DNA of 9,520 nucleotides from Nitrososphaeria archaeon (GTDB taxonomy: Archaea > Thermoproteota > Nitrososphaeria > Nitrososphaerales > Nitrososphaeraceae), in NCBI GenBank assembly GCA_021324715.1, contig JAJPIN010000035.1:1-9520 (forward strand). Direction: 5' to 3'. Below the pieces are notes generated by a model. The model saw only the letters and a program-made list of their open reading frames with translations. It had not been told where the DNA came from and did no database searches. Of the stretch, positions 1 to 7,097 are shown piece after piece. The translations under genes were made by a program, and so were the position numbers. Positions within the stretch are counted from its first letter, which is position 1. The number at the start of each line of letters is the position of its first letter.

Positions 1-19
1 ATTAAAATAAATAATACCA

Positions 20-68
20 CTAAATAAAATGTAATTATAAAATTGAATCAAGTTCCGTTTCCAGAACT
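20..68 (-). terminator. Possible terminator after the RskA-like gene
   Basis: Read on the minus strand, a 5-bp inverted repeat (AGTTC at 51-55, GAACT at 64-68, 8-nt loop) is followed by a T-rich run down to about position 20. It starts about 40 nt past the stop of the minus-strand gene at 107-553. The stem is short, and archaeal termination depends mainly on T tracts, so this is a weak call. Nothing else is recognisable in the first 106 bases. Confidence 0.3.
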
Positions 69-106
69 ATTTTCGAGGTTTTGTCTCTAAGTTTTAATCA
101 GCCTAT

Positions 107-553
107 CTATTGCCCAAACGGTGGAGCCAACCAATAAGCTGCTACAGATTGAGACCAAGCAGGTTTAGGATCCTTATCATCTTGTGGCTCCAATGTTACT
201 ACTAAATCTGAATATGTGGGAGCATAGACCAAATTCTCATTATATGTGAGCGTTCCATCAGAAGAAATCTGACCAAGGCTCAGTGGATATCCAGAAGCGG
301 CATAATTTCCATCAACCATCCAAACCTCAAAGACTTTACCAGAAGGAGGAAGGAAATCCGATGCTATATTGACCTTTGTCTTATGAGTATCTGTTGAAAC
401 ATCCACCAATCCAAAAATCTGTCCACCATATCCTAGCAATGCTCCAGATTGACTAACCATTGCTGCATTTGCTTGCATTGAGTGATTATTTAACAGAAAG
501 ATTCCAGCAAGAACACTCAGGCTAATAGTAACGGCAACAAGTTGTAATTTCAT
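107..553 (-). CDS. Secreted protein with anti-sigma-K (RskA) C-terminal-like domain
   Basis: The 148-residue product has a hydrophobic N-terminus (about residues 5-22) ending in an ANA-A context near residue 30, which reads as a signal peptide. It contains no cysteine, so it is not a lipoprotein. The mature part resembles the extracytoplasmic C-terminal domain of RskA anti-sigma factors: FEVWMVDG at 75-82, a Gly/Ser-rich stretch, then VVTLEP at 118-123 followed by a Pro-containing tail. That domain normally follows a zinc-finger anti-sigma part and a membrane helix, and both are absent. Archaea have no sigma factors, so the domain probably serves as an extracellular binding or structural module here; its ligand is unknown. 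The ATG at 551-553 is supported by a TATA element about 26 nt upstream, implying a leaderless mRNA. The domain call comes from remembered family motifs and is fairly good; function is unknown. Confidence 0.7.
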   Translation of the reverse strand: MKLQLVAVTISLSVLAGIFLLNNHSMQANAAMVSQSGALLGYGGQIFGLVDVSTDTHKTKVNIASDFLPPSGKVFEVWMVDGNYAASGYPLSLGQISSDGTLTYNENLVYAPTYSDLVVTLEPQDDKDPKPAWSQSVAAYWLAPPFGQ

Positions 554-575
554 GTATGGATACCCTCTGCTGCTC

Positions 576-583
576 TATATAAA
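576..583 (-). promoter_or_regulatory. TATA box of the RskA-like gene
   Basis: On the minus strand this reads TTTATATA, a close match to the archaeal TATA consensus. Its centre lies about 26 nt from the ATG at 553, so transcription should begin at or next to the start codon. This supports a leaderless transcript and the chosen start. Confidence 0.7.
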
Positions 584-598
584 GTTATACAGGTTGGC

Positions 599-616
599 TT
601 TGCATTTTAATGCAAA
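599..616. promoter_or_regulatory. Perfect 18-bp palindrome, candidate operator
   Basis: TTTGCATT-TT-AATGCAAA is a perfect inverted repeat with 8-bp arms and a 2-bp spacer. It sits 15 bp upstream of the TATA box of the minus-strand RskA-like gene and about 77 bp upstream of the TATA box of the plus-strand secreted-protein gene. Arm length and spacing suit a dimeric helix-turn-helix regulator. Its place just upstream of TATA and BRE fits an activator, or a regulator shared by the divergent pair. The regulator is not encoded in this window. The repeat is seen directly; operator function is inferred. Confidence 0.45.
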
Positions 617-693
617 CTGATAAATTAATATCGTGGATAAAAAAAGGATTCGCTAATTCATGATTTATTTTGATAAGTCGCTGGACACAAGAC

Positions 694-701
694 ATTTATA
701 A
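694..701 (+). promoter_or_regulatory. TATA box of the small secreted-protein gene
   Basis: ATTTATAA is centred about 24 nt upstream of the ATG at 722. This spacing predicts transcription starting at that ATG. It argues against the upstream in-frame GTG at 704, which lies only a few bases past the TATA element and would not be in the mRNA. Confidence 0.6.
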
Positions 702-721
702 TTGTGCTCTCTATCTTTCAG

Positions 722-1141
722 ATGAAAATGTATAAAAATCATAAAAGTACGCTAATTCCAAATGCGATAGCGACATTTGTAACTCTATCCCTGCTTGTAT
801 TTCCCTCAACAAATATGATTGGATATTCTCAAGCTGAGAATAAAACCCAAGTAAAGGATCAGGCAGAAGCAAAACTGTTTGAGTTGGCTCAGAAATTTAA
901 TACGATGCTAAAAGATTCCAAGGTAAATCTAACCATTCCTCAAGATGGTAACATTTCATCAAAGCTACAGGAATTGAAAAACTCAGCGGCATTCAAATCC
1001 TTGTCTGACAAGTTTTCACAAGCCGTTCAGCAATTAGGGCAAGGGAATAAAACTGAACAACTGAAAGAGCGAGCTGGTGCTAACCTCACTGGTCTATTTC
1101 AGAAACTTCAGGATCTGAAAAACAGCAACAGCACTCAATAA
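722..1141 (+). CDS. Small secreted helical protein rich in N-glycosylation sequons
   Basis: I do not recognise a family. The 139-residue product starts with a basic N-terminus and a hydrophobic segment (about 11-30), with a likely signal cleavage near the SQA-E at 36-39. The mature part is hydrophilic, rich in Ala, Leu, Lys and Gln, and probably helical or coiled coil, with no cysteine. It has an internal repeat: residues 48-66 (A-x-A-x-L-x-x-L-x-Q-K, then LK-x-S) resemble 118-135, and LQELKNS at 82-88 resembles LQDLKNS at 129-135. Six N-x-S/T sequons lie within about 100 residues (N40, N69, N77, N109, N121, N136), which suggests a heavily glycosylated surface protein. The ATG at 722 is chosen because of the TATA spacing; ATG 728 is possible, and GTG 704 would give six more residues. 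It diverges from the RskA-like gene across a shared control region. Confidence 0.65.
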   Translation: MKMYKNHKSTLIPNAIATFVTLSLLVFPSTNMIGYSQAENKTQVKDQAEAKLFELAQKFNTMLKDSKVNLTIPQDGNISSKLQELKNSAAFKSLSDKFSQAVQQLGQGNKTEQLKERAGANLTGLFQKLQDLKNSNSTQ

Positions 1142-1183
1142 TCTCTTCTCCTTTTCTGTTTTTAATTTAGCCTGTTATTTTTA
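1142..1183 (+). terminator. T-rich terminator after the small secreted-protein gene
   Basis: Directly after the stop codon comes a pyrimidine-rich stretch with several T runs (TTTT, TTTTT and another TTTTT near 1177). This is the usual look of an archaeal T-tract terminator, and there is no strong hairpin. The rest of the 191-bp gap to the convergent exporter gene (1184-1332) shows nothing supportable beyond a tiny GAAAG-C-CTTTC repeat at 1208-1218. Confidence 0.45.
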
Positions 1184-1332
1184 CAAAGCTCAGAAAATTT
1201 AAATTATGAAAGCCTTTCAATTAATTAGGTAGCCAAAATTTTCGCTTTAGCGCCGACACAGAACTCTTATTCATTTACTTTTTCATGGAACGTTACTCGG
1301 TACACTTACAACAATTAATTTCCACTTGTCAA

Positions 1333-2850
1333 TTATTTGTTTGACGGCATTCCCATTTTCAGCGCTCTTCGTTTCATAATAAACATTAAAGCTACTAAAC
1401 TTAGTGAAATAATAGCTCCAAATAGAAATATTGCATTAAATGCCATAGTATTTGGTACAGATGATGTCACTCCTTCAGGAGTTTGCATTGGAGAAGTAAA
1501 TAGTGCCATGAACATCCCTGCAATAACAGGTCCGATTGCACCTCCTATTATTCGCATGGTTGAGTAAGTGGCAGAAACAACGCCTGTGGATCCTGGTGGT
1601 GTGAACCATATGATGACGTTTGCTGATAAAGTTACAAACGCTCCACCGACAGCAAATAAGATGAGTACACTGGCCACCTGACCTGAAGTCGAGTGAAATA
1701 CGAGGAGGGCAACAATACCTATACACATTATAATAGAGCCGGGGACTATGAACCTGGAGCTGCCATGTTTGACAGCCAACATCCCAGCTATCGGTCCAAG
1801 CGCAACGAACACCAAGGCTTGAGGAAGCTGTAAGAGTCCGACTTCAAGGGTAGTCATTCCGAACCCATACGGTTCTGGGGTCTGACCAAGAGTAGGAATT
1901 GTGGAAAAAATGATGTACTGAACAATGCCTAGCATAAGATAACTGATGTTACCAACTCTGATTATCCTGTGAAAGGCCAACTTCAAATTTATCAAAGGGC
2001 TCTCACTTCGTTTTTCTATAAAAAAGAAAGCTGCCATTGATGCCAAACCTATTCCGAGAAAAGTCCAAAAGAGTCCAACGCCTTCGCTGCCTTTCCCTAG
2101 AAAAGTGAAACATAGCATAAATGTACTGGTTGTCAACACCATGGTGATGACTCCCGGGATATCGATGATCTTGCCATGTCGTTTGGGCGCATTATCGCCA
2201 GTATTTTTATCTTTACCTTCGAGAGGAGCTGTGGGGATTTTGGGAATAACTTTCCAAAGCAAGAATAGGACTATGAGTGAAACTGGTATGGCTGAATAAA
2301 ATACGCTCTGCCAGCCACCAAAATAGACGACAGCCGCTCCTAGTACCAAACCTACAGCACTACCTCCTTGATACATGGACAATAAAACACCTTGGGCGAA
2401 AGGAAACTTCTCAGGTGGAAACAGATCTCGTGCAATTCGAATAGCAACCGGAACAAGAGCTACTGCAACACCTTGGATGATTCTAAATATCAATAACGTG
2501 TAAAATTCATGAGCAAAGCCGGCGAAAATTGTTCCGACAGTGTAACACACGAAAACTAAGAGCAGCATCTTCTTGGGTCCGTATGTGTCAGCAAGTTTTC
2601 CTATAACTATGGTTACGGCGGCCCCTGAAACTAGGTATACTGTAAGAACCCAACTAATAGTGGCATAGTCCTTGCCAAAATAGACCGCCATTTCAGTAAG
2701 TGCAGGAGCCATAGAAGTATGCACATACAGAACTAAAATTATGCTAATTCCCATGATCCACAGGGATCTTGTAGCAACCTTGGGAGTTGCCACGGTAACT
2801 TGTTTTCCCGTAGGATTATCACCACCGTCAAGTTTAGCAGATTCAGGCAA
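1333..2850 (-). CDS. MFS multidrug exporter, DHA2 (EmrB/QacA) 14-helix type
   Basis: The 505-residue protein is a proton-driven major facilitator of the drug:H+ antiporter-2 type, acting in the cytoplasmic membrane. MFS motif A is at 84-94 (GKLADTYGPKK), motif B (RIIQG) at 123-127, and a motif-C-like helix with GGSAVGLVLG followed by GGW at 162-180. About six helices precede a charged cytoplasmic loop (around 205-230) and about eight follow, giving the 14 helices and roughly 500 residues of DHA2 members. The N-terminal tail of about 27 residues is hydrophilic and cytoplasmic. The start is a TTG at 2848-2850: the first in-frame ATG would cut into helix 1, and a TATA box lies about 29 nt upstream of the TTG, fitting a leaderless mRNA. 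It follows the GH5 fusion gene on the same strand with a 97-bp gap but has its own promoter. The substrate cannot be read from the sequence. Confidence 0.9.
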   Translation of the reverse strand: MPESAKLDGGDNPTGKQVTVATPKVATRSLWIMGISIILVLYVHTSMAPALTEMAVYFGKDYATISWVLTVYLVSGAAVTIVIGKLADTYGPKKMLLLVFVCYTVGTIFAGFAHEFYTLLIFRIIQGVAVALVPVAIRIARDLFPPEKFPFAQGVLLSMYQGGSAVGLVLGAAVVYFGGWQSVFYSAIPVSLIVLFLLWKVIPKIPTAPLEGKDKNTGDNAPKRHGKIIDIPGVITMVLTTSTFMLCFTFLGKGSEGVGLFWTFLGIGLASMAAFFFIEKRSESPLINLKLAFHRIIRVGNISYLMLGIVQYIIFSTIPTLGQTPEPYGFGMTTLEVGLLQLPQALVFVALGPIAGMLAVKHGSSRFIVPGSIIMCIGIVALLVFHSTSGQVASVLILFAVGGAFVTLSANVIIWFTPPGSTGVVSATYSTMRIIGGAIGPVIAGMFMALFTSPMQTPEGVTSSVPNTMAFNAIFLFGAIISLSLVALMFIMKRRALKMGMPSNK

Positions 2851-2875
2851 TCTTTGCCTATCTTACTTTTTTTCC

Positions 2876-2883
2876 TATATAAG
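2876..2883 (-). promoter_or_regulatory. TATA box of the MFS exporter gene
   Basis: On the minus strand this reads CTTATATA. It lies 26-33 nt upstream of the TTG at 2850, so transcription should start at or just before that codon. It shows the exporter need not depend on read-through from the upstream GH5 fusion gene. Confidence 0.6.
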
Positions 2884-2947
2884 CTCTCTTATTTCAGTTA
2901 GATTCTCGCAGGTATAGGAAATTCGAAATGAAACTTTCTTTTTAGAT

Positions 2948-5269
2948 TTATGAGAAAGTACTGTTGAATATCGTCTTCCCAGCCAAGTCTTTTGATTGGT
3001 CAGGTAGAAATTCTGTTTCCAGTTTGTCAAGTTTACCTTTTCCAATTATTAACTGATTATAGTCTTGATCCTTTGAAGGATACCAATATAAAATATTGTT
3101 AATCTTTTCCCATTTCAATTCATTACTGGTAGACCATACCGTAAATTCAGGGGAATAATGTATGTCAAAGGGAATGTAGACAACCGTCGGTTCGTCCGTC
3201 ACGACTTTTCCCTTTAGGATAATCGAGGCATACTTTGAATCGATATCGAAGAATATTAGAGCAGGTTCCGCCGAGCTTCGCATTGGATATGGACGTGCTA
3301 CTGCGTCCACGTTTCTTGGTTTCCTATCGGGTCCAAGAAGTGAATAGTTTTCATAGTTCCAATTATCTTTGCCCTCTTCAGTATTGTATAGATCGTAATT
3401 CCATATTGTAGCATTAAGAAGAAGTGCTTCAATTTGCTTGTATTGTAGATCCAAATATTCTCTTACCTGCTCTGCCTCTTGGAATGCTCCAAATTCTGTT
3501 ATAAATGGAACTAGTCCACGTTCAGTGGCAGCTTGAGATAATTGAGCAAATAACATTGGGAATTCAACTTTATAAGTGTAAAGACTTTCAGGGATTTTTA
3601 CGAATGAGCTAGCAACTGCCATCGTATCATAGTAGTGAAATGACAGAACACCATTTTTACCAAATCTGGAAACAGATGATAGATCATCCGGCAAATAGGT
3701 TTCCAACCTCTTAGTTACGAGTCTCTTATCTACCATCACATTTTTTATAAAGTCCATACCAAAGTTGCTCTTTACCTCAAGTGGAGACGCTCCATATTTT
3801 GCGGGCATACCGCCAGTATCAGCAGGCATAATCCAATCAACTCTTGGTTCGATAAAAATGAACAAGGATTTGTCAAACTTTTCAATTTCAGAGTTTACGT
3901 TTCGATAGTATTCCATAAGATTGTTAATTTCAAATTCCTTCTTCGGTATAGTATTAGGATGGGGTTCGTTAAAAGGCTCTACGGCCAAAATACCTGGATG
4001 TCCAAGACCTCCATTTAGCGACTTGAAGAATTTAACGGTCTGACCAATGGTTTTCTCCAAGTGCGTCCGAACCGGATAGTTTTTCAGCCCCTCATCTAGA
4101 TTTGTCAAATCATTCACCCAAAACGATTTCAAGGTCTCTTTTAGGGACTTGTTAATCATGTATTTGAACTGCCATTTTTTGTCAGGTTTGGTGGGAGCCT
4201 TTGGCTTTTCATGTTCCTCATCAATAGCAACTGCCCAATCAGGGAATCCATCCCCACCGTATACTTCGTTTGCAATATCCTGATGGAAATCTAAAATAAC
4301 GTAAAGGTTTCTTGCATAAAGCTCGTCAATTATTTCTTTCATGTATTCAAGATATTTCCTTCCCTCTGGTAGAAGTTCATCCAGATTTGGGTTTGGCAGA
4401 GGTTCTATCGCTTTCCATGATACTAAGAGACGTATAATATTAAACCCAAGGTTTTTCATTAAATCTAATCCTGACCTTACGGATTCGATTTCCTTCTTCA
4501 AATCAAGCTGTGATAACTCATGTGCGTCAAGAGGTGCTATTGGGAGGTAAGGAGGCATCTTGCTTCTTGACCCAAAGTTGACTCCCCTGAATAGAACGAA
4601 TCTTTTGTCTTCATCCCTGAACCATGATCCGCTCTTCCAAATACCTTCTCTAAGTTCTGCGGATGATTCTTGTTCACTCACAGCTTTTGCTAGGGTGTCG
4701 CCATGTCTTTGCTTACGCCTACTCCTCATTGCAGCCAATATTATTTGTATTCCACTTACCGCTAGGGCTATAGTCGTCATGACAAGAAGTAGAATTAGAC
4801 CCAGTTTAGGAGCTGCCAAGACCAATATAGCCAAAGCCGTAATCAAAACTCCTAACGCAATGGAAGGAATATGACGTGGTTCTTCCTCCTTCTTTTTTAA
4901 ACCACTGACTATTCTTATGATACCATTAGCTAGTAAGCCGAATCCAAGAAAATAGATAAGCCATTTTGTGGCAAATTCAGGAAAGAAGAAACCCGATCCA
5001 ATGTAGACTATTAGACCGACACCTACACCTATATTGAGAAGTCTGGATGATCTTTTTACGCCCTTTGCTACTATTCCACTAACCAGTCTCTCTGCCCCAA
5101 GGAGTATTAATCCAATACCAGCCAAAAATAGCCAAATATAAGCGCCAAGCGTAGTTTCTTTTTGTACGCCATAATAGAGAACCACACCCGAAAGAAGCAA
5201 ACATAAACTGCCAACAGCAATCTGAAAAACCCAAAACCATGATAATTTTGATTTACCCTTGATTTCCAT
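2948..5269 (-). CDS. Membrane-anchored DUF308 (HdeD-like)-GH5 glycosidase fusion, endoglycoceramidase-like
   Basis: The 773-residue fusion has two parts. Residues about 12-182 form six membrane helices in three pairs, each ending in a G-x-x-x-hydrophobic-x-G/A type motif (GAERLVSG, GIIRIVSG, GIQIILAA), as in DUF308/HdeD proteins. Residues about 205-655 are a glycoside hydrolase family 5 barrel: Arg280, DFHQD at 327-331 followed by YGGDGFPDWAV, acid/base Glu435 in FNEP, HYY at 545-547 and nucleophile Glu592 in TEFG. The YGG-PDWAV stretch and the C-terminal beta-sandwich (from ARPYP near 658) point to the endoglycoceramidase branch of GH5. All catalytic residues are present, so it is probably active on a beta-glycoside, perhaps a glycolipid. 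Basic loops at the N-terminus, after helices 2 and 4, and after helix 6 (RSRRKQRH) put the GH5 part in the cytoplasm. ATG 5269 is chosen over the in-frame GTG 5323 because a TATA box lies between them. Confidence 0.85.
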   Translation of the reverse strand: MEIKGKSKLSWFWVFQIAVGSLCLLLSGVVLYYGVQKETTLGAYIWLFLAGIGLILLGAERLVSGIVAKGVKRSSRLLNIGVGVGLIVYIGSGFFFPEFATKWLIYFLGFGLLANGIIRIVSGLKKKEEEPRHIPSIALGVLITALAILVLAAPKLGLILLLVMTTIALAVSGIQIILAAMRSRRKQRHGDTLAKAVSEQESSAELREGIWKSGSWFRDEDKRFVLFRGVNFGSRSKMPPYLPIAPLDAHELSQLDLKKEIESVRSGLDLMKNLGFNIIRLLVSWKAIEPLPNPNLDELLPEGRKYLEYMKEIIDELYARNLYVILDFHQDIANEVYGGDGFPDWAVAIDEEHEKPKAPTKPDKKWQFKYMINKSLKETLKSFWVNDLTNLDEGLKNYPVRTHLEKTIGQTVKFFKSLNGGLGHPGILAVEPFNEPHPNTIPKKEFEINNLMEYYRNVNSEIEKFDKSLFIFIEPRVDWIMPADTGGMPAKYGASPLEVKSNFGMDFIKNVMVDKRLVTKRLETYLPDDLSSVSRFGKNGVLSFHYYDTMAVASSFVKIPESLYTYKVEFPMLFAQLSQAATERGLVPFITEFGAFQEAEQVREYLDLQYKQIEALLLNATIWNYDLYNTEEGKDNWNYENYSLLGPDRKPRNVDAVARPYPMRSSAEPALIFFDIDSKYASIILKGKVVTDEPTVVYIPFDIHYSPEFTVWSTSNELKWEKINNILYWYPSKDQDYNQLIIGKGKLDKLETEFLPDQSKDLAGKTIFNSTFS

Positions 5270-5297
5270 ATTATTAATAAGTACGTCTCTGATGACA

Positions 5298-5305
5298 ATA
5301 TATAT
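5298..5305 (-). promoter_or_regulatory. TATA box of the DUF308-GH5 gene
   Basis: ATATATAT is centred about 32 nt upstream of the ATG at 5269. It predicts a transcript with no leader or only a few leader bases. It excludes the longer frame from GTG 5323, which would begin upstream of the promoter element. Confidence 0.5.
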
Positions 5306-5355
5306 GAGTTGTCCTCGATCCACAAGGCAGATTTTAATGTCGAAAATAGCACTGG

Positions 5356-5363
5356 GTTTAAAC
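5356..5363 (+). promoter_or_regulatory. Candidate TATA box of the patatin-like gene
   Basis: GTTTAAAC, itself palindromic, lies 26-33 nt upstream of the ATG at 5389. With the minus-strand TATA near 5301 it makes a compact divergent control region of about 120 bp between the GH5 fusion and the patatin gene. It is a weaker TATA match than the others in the window. Confidence 0.4.
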
Positions 5364-5388
5364 GTCTTTGCAATTATTACTTCGGTGT

Positions 5389-6867
5389 ATGCTTATGAAC
5401 ACCTCTGATATTCCACAAAAAGACAGAGCATTAGTATTGCAAGGTGGGGGATCATTAGGCGCCTACGAAGCTGGAGCGTATAAAGCCCTGTATTATTGGC
5501 TAGCCAAAAAAGACAGGGAAGAGGGAAAAAAGAAAAGTTCTACTTTTAACATTATAGCTGGAACATCAATTGGCGCAATGAATGCGGCCGTTCTGACAAG
5601 TTATTTCGTGGAAAATAATACCTATGAGGGCTCTGCAGAAAGACTTATTGAATTCTGGAAGTATTTGTCCGAGCAGTCCCTAGCAGATTCCAATCCTTGG
5701 TTCAGGTTTTGGTGGGATAGTATGCACAAAATGAATAAAGCCTTTGCAACAGGAGAGGCAGCCAGAAGATATTATTCCGCGAAAGAATTTTCACTAATGG
5801 GAGTTCCAAACGTTTTTAGTCCTCGCATACCTATGCTTGATGCCAAATTCTGGGACCTATGTGGGAACACTTGGTATCGTTTTAGTAATGAACCATTAAA
5901 ACGAAGTCTCGAGAAATTTGCGAAATTTCCCATAGCTACTAGTTTTGAAGACAACCAGCCCAGATTAATTTTAGTCGCCGTCGATGTAGCAGATGGTTTG
6001 CCAGTTACATTTGACAGTTATCCTAAAGCAGATGGTTCACGGAAAACCGAATATGGTAGATATATATCACAGGAAGGTAACGAAATAGGATTTGAACGAG
6101 TAATTAAGTACGATAAGGGCATTACTTCCGATCATGTTATGGCTAGCGGATCGTATCCTGTAAATTTTGATTATGCCTCCTTAGAAGTTGAGAGTTATTA
6201 TCCTCCTCGCATCAATGGTAGTAAGCAAAAAGATCTGACAGGTAATGATATTACTCAGAATGACAGTGTGAATTCAAGCTATTATAAAAAGAAGAAACGA
6301 TATTTTTGGGACGGCGGATTGATGTCCAATACCCCACTGAGCCAACTTGTATTGATGCATAGAAATTATTGGTACCAAATTAGAGGAGTGAAGGAAAAAG
6401 TTCCTACTCTTGGTATATGTGTGATCAACGTACACCCTAAGCAACAGCTAGAAATTCCTACCGATCATGATGGTGTTGTAAACAGGAATAATGACATTAC
6501 TTTTTCTGATCGAAGTCATAGGGATGAAGAAGTTTTATTGTTAATTTCTGATTATATAGATTTAGTCAAAGATTTGATAAAAATAGGCAAGGAAAACGGA
6601 ATTAAGGATGAGGTATTAAAGGAACTAATGAATCGCCAAACAAAATATCATGGGCAAGTCCTGAAACCAAGAAAGTACAAGGAAATTATTGAAGGTAGTT
6701 TTGATATAGCAGAAGTAGTAAGAATTGAAAGAAAGAATGATGAAAATACAATTTCAGATAAAACATTTGATTTTTCGTCCGGAACGATTGAAAATCTACT
6801 TCAAAACGGTTATGATGATACAATGAATGCCATTAACAGTTGGAGAACTTCAAATGTTCCTGAATAA
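5389..6867 (+). CDS. Patatin-like phospholipase (lipid acyl hydrolase)
   Basis: The 492-residue protein carries the complete patatin catalytic set: oxyanion-hole loop GGGSLGAYEAG from residue 19, nucleophile Ser60 in GTSIG (G-x-S-x-G), and catalytic Asp308 in the DGG motif (FWDGGLMSNTP). The stretch ASGSYP before the Asp is also typical. Patatins use this Ser-Asp dyad to cleave acyl esters of membrane lipids. No signal peptide or clear membrane helix is seen, so it is probably cytoplasmic or peripheral. A Lys- and Asn-rich insert lies just before the DGG motif, and a C-terminal extension of about 150 residues is mostly charged and of unknown role; the length exceeds that of simple bacterial patatins. 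Archaeal core lipids are ether-linked, so the substrate is unclear: exogenous acyl lipids, acylated cofactors or protein acyl esters are possible. ATG 5389 is chosen from TATA spacing; ATG 5395 and TTG 5368 are alternatives. It diverges from the GH5 fusion gene. Confidence 0.9.
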   Translation: MLMNTSDIPQKDRALVLQGGGSLGAYEAGAYKALYYWLAKKDREEGKKKSSTFNIIAGTSIGAMNAAVLTSYFVENNTYEGSAERLIEFWKYLSEQSLADSNPWFRFWWDSMHKMNKAFATGEAARRYYSAKEFSLMGVPNVFSPRIPMLDAKFWDLCGNTWYRFSNEPLKRSLEKFAKFPIATSFEDNQPRLILVAVDVADGLPVTFDSYPKADGSRKTEYGRYISQEGNEIGFERVIKYDKGITSDHVMASGSYPVNFDYASLEVESYYPPRINGSKQKDLTGNDITQNDSVNSSYYKKKKRYFWDGGLMSNTPLSQLVLMHRNYWYQIRGVKEKVPTLGICVINVHPKQQLEIPTDHDGVVNRNNDITFSDRSHRDEEVLLLISDYIDLVKDLIKIGKENGIKDEVLKELMNRQTKYHGQVLKPRKYKEIIEGSFDIAEVVRIERKNDENTISDKTFDFSSGTIENLLQNGYDDTMNAINSWRTSNVPE

Positions 6868-6977
6868 AGGAATTTAATACAAATCAAAAGAAAAAAGGTC
6901 ATTTTGTTGGTTCTGAATAGCTCGAATCAAAAGTTAGAATTTGAGTGTATGAAAACAGTATTGACTTGAGGCTAGGA

Positions 6978-6985
6978 TATATAAT
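6978..6985 (+). promoter_or_regulatory. Extra TATA-like element in the patatin-DUF308 gap
   Basis: ATATATAA lies in the 230-bp gap between the patatin and DUF308 genes, in an otherwise featureless AT-rich stretch. A start about 26 nt downstream (near 7005-7008) would give a leader of about 90 nt before the DUF308 GTG at 7098, or a separate short transcript. It may be an alternative promoter. No convincing T-rich terminator for the patatin gene was found upstream of it. Confidence 0.3.
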
Positions 6986-7063
6986 AAGAAAAAATGGATT
7001 GGTTCCGGGACAACGCTACTGAGATTCAAATAGCCTATAAGCTTGCAAAAGTTTAATTCAATA

Positions 7064-7071
7064 CTTAAATA
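7064..7071 (+). promoter_or_regulatory. Candidate TATA box of the DUF308 gene
   Basis: CTTAAATA lies 27-34 nt upstream of the GTG at 7098, the same geometry as other genes here, and suggests a leaderless or nearly leaderless mRNA. A direct repeat TCAACAAC (7078-7085 and 7090-7097, 12-bp period) fills the space up to the start codon. Confidence 0.4.
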
Positions 7072-7097
7072 CTAGAATCAACAACTAGGTCAACAAC

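Noticed and set aside
1285..1344. A 19-codon ATG frame in the gap before the exporter gene
   Set aside because: It has no TATA element at the right distance, overlaps the end of the MFS gene and has no feature suggesting translation.
2933..2959. ACTTTCT / AGAAAGT inverted repeat spanning the GH5 stop codon
   Set aside because: The stem is weak (7 bp, AT-rich) with a 13-nt loop containing the stop codon and no following T tract on the minus strand; likely chance.
4560..4874. A 104-codon open frame antisense to the DUF308-GH5 fusion
   Set aside because: It lies wholly inside a well-supported gene and shows no family motif.
6969..7036. AGGCTA / TAGCCT pair flanking the extra TATA-like element
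   Set aside because: Six bp separated by 56 nt is expected by chance in this amount of sequence.
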